Shown here: positions 58,572 through 64,000 of the stretch, piece by piece
Layout of the letters: the number at the start of each line of letters is the position of its first letter
How positions within the stretch are numbered: the stretch's first letter is position 1
From: Mycobacterium sp. WUMAC-067
GTDB taxonomy: Bacteria > Actinomycetota > Actinomycetes > Mycobacteriales > Mycobacteriaceae
Reading direction: 5' to 3'
DNA length: 64,000 nt
Assembly (NCBI RefSeq): GCF_020217485.1
Contig: NZ_JAEKMI010000027.1
Location: 1-64,000 of the forward strand
Notes under the pieces: model-generated
What the model saw: only the letters and a program-made list of their open reading frames with translations
Databases searched by the model: none
What the model was told of the DNA's origin: nothing
Program-made: the position numbers and the translations under genes

Positions 58572-59501
58572 ATGGTCATGCAGGTTTCTCTGTTCGGGCA
58601 ACTCAGCGGATCGGGCAGTCAATCGCCGATCGACGCAACGATCGCCAACCTCGAGATGCTGCGAGACGAGGGTTTTGCCCGGGTGTGGATGAGCCAATTG
58701 CCTTATGAGCCAGACCTTCTCACGATCCTGGCCATCGCGTTGCACGAGGTCGACACCATCGAGGTGGCCAGCGGTGTGGTGCCGATCCAGAATCTGCATC
58801 CGATGCTCATGGCGCAGCGCGCCCTCACGTTGAGCCTCGCCTCGGGTGGCCGGTTCACCCTCGGGCTCGGGATGACCCATCAGGCGGTCACCGAGGGGAT
58901 GTGGGGCATCCCGTGGGACAAGCCGGTGCGCAGGCTCAACGAGTACCTCGACGGGTTGTTGCCCCTGCTGGCCGGTGAACCCGCGGCCGCGGCGGGGGAC
59001 ACGGTGACCACCCGCGGTGCGCTGATGATCTCCGAGGCGCCGCGCCCCGACGTGTACATCGCGGCCCTGGGTCCGCAGCTGCTCAAGATCGCCGGGCGGC
59101 GCACGTCGGGCACCTGCACCTGGATGACCGGCCCCAAGACACTGGCCGAGCATGTCGGCCCGAGGCTGCGGCAGGCGGCCGCCGACGCCGGCCGGGAAAA
59201 CGAGGTGCGCGTCGCCGCCTCGTTGCCCATCAGCGTCACCGACGATGTCGACGCCGCCCGCAAGCAGGCGGCCGAACAGTTCGCCATCTACGGCCAGTTG
59301 CCGTCGTACCGCGCGATGCTCGACCGCGAGGGTTACGCGGGGCCGCAGGATGCCGCCATCATCGGCGACGAGGACACCGTCCGCAGCCGACTCGACGAAC
59401 TGCGTGCCGCAGGCGTCGACGAGTACGTCGCCGCGACGTTCGATCCGTCGCCGGAGGGCCGGGCTCGCACGCGGGCGCTGCTGCGGGCGTACGGCTCCTG
59501 A
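58572..59501 (+). CDS. LLM-class F420/FMN-dependent oxidoreductase
   Basis: A 309-aa luciferase-like monooxygenase barrel. MQVSLFGQL at the start, RFTLGLGMTHQAV in the middle and TWMTGPKTLAEHVGPRLR later follow the mycobacterial F420-type subgroup. It would use F420 or FMN to reduce or oxidise a small substrate. ATG at 58572 follows GAAGGAG; ATG at 58578 is nearly as good. It is 78 bases after the hotdog gene; in that gap a weak hairpin (58505-58538) is visible. Confidence 0.88.
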   Translation: MVMQVSLFGQLSGSGSQSPIDATIANLEMLRDEGFARVWMSQLPYEPDLLTILAIALHEVDTIEVASGVVPIQNLHPMLMAQRALTLSLASGGRFTLGLGMTHQAVTEGMWGIPWDKPVRRLNEYLDGLLPLLAGEPAAAAGDTVTTRGALMISEAPRPDVYIAALGPQLLKIAGRRTSGTCTWMTGPKTLAEHVGPRLRQAAADAGRENEVRVAASLPISVTDDVDAARKQAAEQFAIYGQLPSYRAMLDREGYAGPQDAAIIGDEDTVRSRLDELRAAGVDEYVAATFDPSPEGRARTRALLRAYGS

Positions 59502-59512
59502 CCGGCGTGTGG

Positions 59513-59551
59513 CTATGGCCATACATTGCCTCCGGTACGTATGGTGCATAG
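59513..59551. promoter_or_regulatory. Nested inverted repeats upstream of fabG3
   Basis: CCATAC (59519-59524) and GTATGG (59539-59544) are perfect inverted arms with 14 bases between. Outside them CTATG (59513-59517) and CATAG (59547-59551) pair as well. The site ends 28 bases before the GTG start of the dehydrogenase. It looks like a regulator operator over the promoter; no adjacent regulator gene is in the window. Confidence 0.55.
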
Positions 59552-59578
59552 ACGAGCTCACACGACAGGAGAAGCGCA

Positions 59579-60361
59579 GTGGCAGAACGGTTGGCGGGAA
59601 AGGTCGCCCTCATCAGTGGCGGCGCCCGGGGGATGGGCGCATCGCACGTGCGGTCGCTGGTCGCCGAGGGAGCCAAGGTGGTGTTCGGTGACATCCTCGA
59701 CGACGAGGGCAAGGCGGTGGCGGCCGAGGTCGGTGACGCGGTCCGCTACCTGCACCTCGACGTGACCAGGCCCGAGGATTGGGATGCGGCGGTGGCCACC
59801 GCCCTGAGCGAGTTCGGCCGCATCGACGTGCTGGTCAACAACGCGGGCATCATCAACATCGGCACCCTGGAGGACTACGCGCTCTCGGAGTGGCAGCGCA
59901 TTCTCGACATCAATCTGACCGGAGTGTTTCTCGGGATCCGTGCCGTGGTGAAGCCGATGAAGGAAGCGGGCCGGGGATCGATCATCAACATCTCCTCGAT
60001 CGAGGGGATGGCCGGCACCATCGCCTGCCACGGCTACACGGCAACCAAATTCGCGGTGCGGGGGCTGACGAAGTCGGCCGCACTGGAACTGGGGCCCAGC
60101 GGAATCCGGGTGAACTCCATTCACCCCGGCCTCATCAAGACCCCAATGACCGATTGGGTCCCCGACGACATCTTCCAGACGGCTCTGGGCCGGGCCGCGC
60201 AACCCGTCGAGGTCTCCAACCTCGTGGTCTATCTGGCCAGCGACGAGTCCAGCTACTCCACCGGCTCGGAGTTCGTCGTCGACGGCGGCACCACCGCCGG
60301 CCTGGGGCACAAGGACTTTTCCAACGTCGAGACCGACGCGCAGCCGGACTGGGTTACGTAG
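59579..60361 (+). CDS. fabG3: 3-alpha/20-beta-hydroxysteroid dehydrogenase FabG3 (Rv2002-like)
   Basis: A 260-aa SDR. The coenzyme loop SGGARGMGASHVRSLVAEG, NNAGI, the catalytic serine in NISSIEGMAG and YTATK are in place, and the C-terminus (DESSYSTGSEFVVDGG) matches Rv2002 (FabG3) closely as I recall it. Rv2002 uses NADH and oxidises or reduces 20-beta-hydroxysteroids. GTG at 59579 has AGGAGAAG upstream. It ends 28 bases before the convergent MmpL gene. Confidence 0.9.
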   Translation: MAERLAGKVALISGGARGMGASHVRSLVAEGAKVVFGDILDDEGKAVAAEVGDAVRYLHLDVTRPEDWDAAVATALSEFGRIDVLVNNAGIINIGTLEDYALSEWQRILDINLTGVFLGIRAVVKPMKEAGRGSIINISSIEGMAGTIACHGYTATKFAVRGLTKSAALELGPSGIRVNSIHPGLIKTPMTDWVPDDIFQTALGRAAQPVEVSNLVVYLASDESSYSTGSEFVVDGGTTAGLGHKDFSNVETDAQPDWVT

Positions 60362-60389
60362 GCTCCGCCCTCCACCGCGACGAAATGGG

Positions 60390-63293
60390 TTACGTAGCGG
60401 CCGTGACCGATTCGCGCTCTTGGGCGGCGGGTTGGGGCCATGGTGACGGGACCGGGCGTTGACGTACGTGTTGTGGCCACCAGAACCACTTGCCCAGCAG
60501 CGCCGCAATCGATGGTGTCATCAGCGACCGCACGATCAGGGTGTCGAATAACAGACCCAGGCCGATGGTGGTACCCACTTGGCCGATGACCGTCAGCTCG
60601 CTGACCGCCATCGTCATCATCGTGAAGGCGAACACCAGACCGGCTGACGTGACCACCGACCCGGTGCCGCCCATCGAGCGGATGATGCCCGTGTTCAGGC
60701 CGGCGTGGATCTCTTCTTTGAACCGCGCCACCAACAGCAGGTTGTAGTCGGCGCCCACGGCCAGCAGGATGATCACCGACATCGCGAGCACCATCCAGTG
60801 CAGCTCGATGCCGATGAGGTGCTGCCAGATCAGCACCGACAGCCCGAAGGATGCGCCCAGCGACAGCAAGACGGTTCCCACGATGACCGCCGAGGCCACC
60901 ACACCGCGCGTGATGAGCAGCATGATGATGAAAATCAGGCACAGCGAAGCGATTCCGGCGATCAACAGGTCGTAGGTGTTGCCGTCGCTGAGGTCTTTGT
61001 AGATCGACGCGGTGCCCGCGAGGTAGATCTTGGAGCCCTCCAGCGGCGTGCCCTTCAGCGCCTCGTAGGCCGCCTTTTTGATCGCGCCGATGTGCGAAAT
61101 GCCTTCCTGCGACATCGGATCGCCGTCATGGCTGATGATGAAGCGCACGGCGTGCCCGTCGGGGGAGATGAAGTTCTTCATGCCCTTCTTGAACTCTTTG
61201 TTGTTGAAGGTCTCAGGGGGCAAGTAGAACGAATCGTCGTTTTTGGAGGCGTCGAACGCTTTACCCATGGCGCTGGAGTTCTTCTGCGCCTCTTTCTGCT
61301 GATCCTGCAGACCCTTCTGGGTCGAATACATGGTCAGCATGGTCGTTTTCATCGCCTTCATGTTTTCGATCATGGACGGCATCAGCGCCACCATCTGAGG
61401 CATCAGGGTGTCGAGATGGTCCATCACCGGTAGCAGGCTCTCGATGTCGTCGGTCATGGTGTCGATGCCGTCGAGGCCGTCGAACACCGAGCGCAGCGAC
61501 CAGCACGCCGGGATGTCATAGCAGTGCTTTTCCCAGTAGAAGTAGCTACGCATCGGCCGGAAGAAGTCCTCGAAATCGGCCATATGGTCGCGTAATTCGT
61601 TGATGTCGATGGTCATGTCGTGCATCTTCTTGACCATGACGTGCATGTCGTTGGCCATCTGCACGGTGATGCTGGACATCTTTTCCATGCTGTCGATGGT
61701 CGTCTGCATCATGTCGGCCTGGTGCAGCATGTCGGCCATCTGATCTTCTTGATACTTCTGGCTCATCTGCTGGCTGACGCCCTGCATGCTGATCTGGAAG
61801 GGAATCGACGTGTGCTCGATCGGCGTGCCCTGGGGACGGGTGATCGCCTGCACGCGCCCGATGCCCGGCACGCGGAAGACCGTCTTGGCAATCTTGTCGA
61901 TCACCAAGAAGTCCGCTGAATTCCGCAGATCGTGGTCGCTTTCGATCATCAGCACCTCGGGGTTCATCCGCGCCTGCGAGAAGTGCCGATCCGCGGCCGC
62001 ATACCCCTCGTTGGCCGGCAGGTCCGTTGGTAGGTAGTTGCGGTCGTTGTAGTTGGTCCGGTAGCCGGGCAGGGTCAGCAAACCCACCAGCGCCACCCCG
62101 ATGGTCATCACCAGGATCGGGCCGGGCCAGCGCACGACGAGCGCACCGACCTTGCGCCACCCGCGAATCCGTTGCGTGCGCTTGGGTTCCAGCGTCTTAC
62201 CGAAGCGGATTACCACGGAGATGACCGCGGGACCCAGCGTCAACGCCGCCGCGACGACGACCACCATGCCAATCGCCAGCGGGATACCCAGCGTCTGGAA
62301 GTAGGGCAGGTTGGTGAAGTGCAGGCAGAAGGTAGCACCGGCGATGGTCAAGCCCGACCCGAGCACCACGTGCGCGGTGCCCTTGTACATCGTGTAGTAC
62401 GCATCGACTCGGGACTCGCCGATAGAGCGGGCTTCCTGATATCGGCCGATCAAGAAGATCGCGTAGTCGGTGGCGGCCGCGATCCCCAGGGTGACCAACA
62501 GGTTCGTGGCGAACGTGGAGAGCCCGATGAGCTTGAAATAGCCTAGGAACGCGACCATTCCGCGCGCGGCCGACAGCTCGAGGACGACCATCACCAGCGT
62601 GAGCAGCACCGTGATGACGGAGCGATAGACCAACAGCAGCATCGCGATGATGACGGTGAACGTGGCCGCGGTGATGAGCTGCATGCTGCGGTCGCCGGCC
62701 TCGTGCTGGTCCGCCGACAACGCCGCGGGACCGGTGACGTAGGCCTTCACCCCTTTGGGTGGGGTCACGCTCTTGACAATGTGTTGGACCGATTCCACCG
62801 ACTCGTTGGCCAGGGCCTCGCCCTGGTTACCGGCGAGGTAGACCTGGACGTAGGCGGCCTTGCCGTCGTTGCTCTGCGCGCCCGCTCCGGTGAGTGGATC
62901 GCTCCACATATCTTGTACGTGTTCAACGTGTTTGGTGTCGGCGTCGAGCTTCTTGACGACCTCGTCGTAGTAGGCGTGCGCGTCCGCGCCCAGCGGATTC
63001 TGTCCCTCGAGGACGATCATCACCGAGCTGTTGGACTTGTACTCGTTGAAGATCGCGCCCATGCGCTTGGTCGCGACCACCGACTGCGCGTCATCCGGTG
63101 CCATCGACACCGAGCGCATCTTGCCGACCTCCTCCAGCTGGGGGACGGAGACGTTGAGCACCGCGATGATCGCGATCCAGCCCAGGATGATCGGTACGGC
63201 GAATGTCCGGATGAGCCGCGGGATCTTGTCTCGCACCGGTTCGTCGACGACGGGGATGGTGTCGGTGCGGGCGTCGTTGAACGTTGTGCTCAT
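60390..63293 (-). CDS. MmpL-family RND transporter (MmpL4/MmpL5 type)
   Basis: A 967-aa RND transporter. It has twelve membrane helices in two blocks of six, after helices at about 30 and 550-720. GxxxDY motifs occur in both halves (AAATDYAIFLIGRY and AVGADYNLLLVARF), with the proton-relay Asp-Tyr pairs. The region about 480-690 is a long coiled coil rich in Met, Gln and Asp, as in MmpL4 and MmpL5, that spans the periplasm. This class exports siderophores and some lipids or drugs with an MmpS partner. ATG overlaps the MmpS stop (ATGA). Which MmpL it is cannot be told from this window. Confidence 0.93.
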   Translation of the reverse strand: MSTTFNDARTDTIPVVDEPVRDKIPRLIRTFAVPIILGWIAIIAVLNVSVPQLEEVGKMRSVSMAPDDAQSVVATKRMGAIFNEYKSNSSVMIVLEGQNPLGADAHAYYDEVVKKLDADTKHVEHVQDMWSDPLTGAGAQSNDGKAAYVQVYLAGNQGEALANESVESVQHIVKSVTPPKGVKAYVTGPAALSADQHEAGDRSMQLITAATFTVIIAMLLLVYRSVITVLLTLVMVVLELSAARGMVAFLGYFKLIGLSTFATNLLVTLGIAAATDYAIFLIGRYQEARSIGESRVDAYYTMYKGTAHVVLGSGLTIAGATFCLHFTNLPYFQTLGIPLAIGMVVVVAAALTLGPAVISVVIRFGKTLEPKRTQRIRGWRKVGALVVRWPGPILVMTIGVALVGLLTLPGYRTNYNDRNYLPTDLPANEGYAAADRHFSQARMNPEVLMIESDHDLRNSADFLVIDKIAKTVFRVPGIGRVQAITRPQGTPIEHTSIPFQISMQGVSQQMSQKYQEDQMADMLHQADMMQTTIDSMEKMSSITVQMANDMHVMVKKMHDMTIDINELRDHMADFEDFFRPMRSYFYWEKHCYDIPACWSLRSVFDGLDGIDTMTDDIESLLPVMDHLDTLMPQMVALMPSMIENMKAMKTTMLTMYSTQKGLQDQQKEAQKNSSAMGKAFDASKNDDSFYLPPETFNNKEFKKGMKNFISPDGHAVRFIISHDGDPMSQEGISHIGAIKKAAYEALKGTPLEGSKIYLAGTASIYKDLSDGNTYDLLIAGIASLCLIFIIMLLITRGVVASAVIVGTVLLSLGASFGLSVLIWQHLIGIELHWMVLAMSVIILLAVGADYNLLLVARFKEEIHAGLNTGIIRSMGGTGSVVTSAGLVFAFTMMTMAVSELTVIGQVGTTIGLGLLFDTLIVRSLMTPSIAALLGKWFWWPQHVRQRPVPSPWPQPAAQERESVTAAT

Positions 63294-63724
63294 GCGGATT
63301 TCACCAAGCAGAAGGTCAGGGCGTGTACGCCGTGGGTGATGTTCTCGTCCTTGACTTCGTCATCGATGGTGATGCGGCAACCGAGGGAGTTGCCGTCGCT
63401 TTGTGCCGAAAGGTTCGGGAAGACCGAAGGGGCGGTGGTGCTCAGGACCAGCGTCCACGGCAGAGGTGCGCCGTCGATTCGCTTCGGGTCGGCGGCCAGA
63501 TCCAGGTAGTTCACGTTCGCGTAGCTGGCCGAGCCGAAGACTTCGTATTTGACGACCTTGGGCTTGAACGGCTTGGACTCATCGAGTCGCGGGCTGGTCA
63601 TGACGCCCGTGTCGTGCGCGCTGAAGAACGACTTGACCCGAACGACGGCAAACCCGCCGACCAGCACCACCGCGACGATCAACAGCGGCAGCCAGGCGTT
63701 GCGCACAAATCTCGATATCTGCAC
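63290..63724 (-). CDS. MmpS-family accessory membrane protein
   Basis: A 144-aa MmpS protein with one N-terminal helix (LPLLIVAVVLVGGFAVVRV) and a periplasmic beta-sandwich domain (KYEVFGSASYANVNYLD, then PWTLVLSTTAP, and CRITIDDEVKDENIT). It couples to the MmpL partner to export siderophore or lipid. GTG at 63724 lies within CACCTAGGTG and is preceded by GGAAGGGA. It is the first gene of the pair. Confidence 0.92.
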   Translation of the reverse strand: MQISRFVRNAWLPLLIVAVVLVGGFAVVRVKSFFSAHDTGVMTSPRLDESKPFKPKVVKYEVFGSASYANVNYLDLAADPKRIDGAPLPWTLVLSTTAPSVFPNLSAQSDGNSLGCRITIDDEVKDENITHGVHALTFCLVKSA

Positions 63725-63978
63725 CTAGGTGATCCCTTCCTCATCACGCGGACGTGACACGGATCAGCGTTTGCGCGACTGGAGGTCGTGGCCAGGTGAG
63801 TGCCCACAAGTCGCACCGATCAACAACGAATTACGTCGATTGCTTTGGTTCGTGCGCAAGACCGTCAAATGCGGTGAAAGTCACCCATCCCCACTGCTGA
63901 CGTCCCCGGCGGCGACACCCGGCTCACCTTGTTGCTGCAGCCTCCCCGGGCACCGCCACCAGCGCATAGTACATGATG

Positions 63979-64000
63979 TGCATATCTTGCAGTGTATGCA
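63979..64000. promoter_or_regulatory. Inverted repeat at the window edge upstream of mmpS
   Basis: TGCATA-N10-TATGCA is a perfect 6-bp inverted repeat about 255 bases upstream of mmpS. It is AT-rich in an otherwise GC-rich region and ends at the last base of the window, so it may be longer. The spacing suits a TetR- or MarR-type regulator. The region 63725-63978 holds no gene I can support. Confidence 0.5.

Overview
The window is high-GC actinobacterial DNA and clearly mycobacterial. It holds the 3' part of the mycoketide synthase gene pks12, the lipoprotein gene lppI, lipT, pncA, an MmpS/MmpL pair, a FabG3 (Rv2002-type) dehydrogenase and many P450, SDR and TetR genes. Gene order in two blocks (pks12 to the fused epimerase at 2-7865, and lppI/lipT, pncA, Rv2042c-like, sugar ABC transporter and patatin at 23812-38939) matches what I recall of the M. 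tuberculosis Rv2048c-Rv2037c region. Several inserted segments point to a non-tuberculous species. I do not name a species. No rRNA, tRNA, CRISPR array or transposase was seen.

Layout. (1) 2-7865: end of Pks12 and a fused epimerase/PEP-mobile-domain protein. (2) 7862-23720: an accessory island of about 16 kb sitting between two genes that are adjacent in M. tuberculosis. Its left half is a 12-gene minus-strand operon: P450, SDR, a 65-aa protein, a VOC protein, a DapB-like dehydrogenase, a bitopic membrane protein, two paralogous polytopic membrane proteins, two membrane microproteins of 34 and 42 aa, and a NorQ/CbbQ-type AAA ATPase with a NorD/CbbO-type VWA protein. Its right half has a truncated DapB-like gene, a TetR gene, two SDRs (one of mycofactocin-coupled type), another DapB-like gene, a lipoprotein, a second TetR gene and a second P450. 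Three promoters in the island carry the same operator, CTGAC-N4-GTCAG or a one-base variant, placed where a repressor would act. (3) 23812-38939: lppI, lipT, a two-part kinase-like protein, gluconokinase, a zeta-like toxin-antitoxin pair with a perfect operator palindrome, a DoxX protein with a repetitive tail, pncA, an Rv2042c homologue, a DoxX/ECF41-type sigma pair, a four-gene sugar ABC importer and a patatin-like protein. (4) 38961-41052: DUF3349, DUF3097 and a methyltransferase. (5) 41139-45285: an efeUOB iron-uptake operon. (6) 45451-49359: a six-gene operon joining OsmC, cyanase, an acyl-CoA-dehydrogenase-like flavoprotein, an ECF sigma factor, a small zinc-finger protein and a formate/nitrite-type channel. 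(7) 49460-60361: a universal stress protein, an acyltransferase, oxidoreductases and a set of acyl-CoA, hotdog and steroid-type enzymes ending in fabG3. (8) 60390-63724: an MmpS/MmpL export pair, with an inverted repeat upstream at the window edge.

How the parts may work together. The island looks like a catabolic or modification unit for a hydrophobic substrate. P450s, SDRs and DapB-like dehydrogenases would do redox steps. The membrane proteins with NorQ/NorD-type helpers look like an uncharacterised membrane metalloenzyme whose cofactor is inserted by an AAA/VWA machine. That reading is inference from gene context; the membrane proteins match no family I can name. The cyanase operon is a second unusual combination and may be a self-regulated cyanate (or related anion) response unit.
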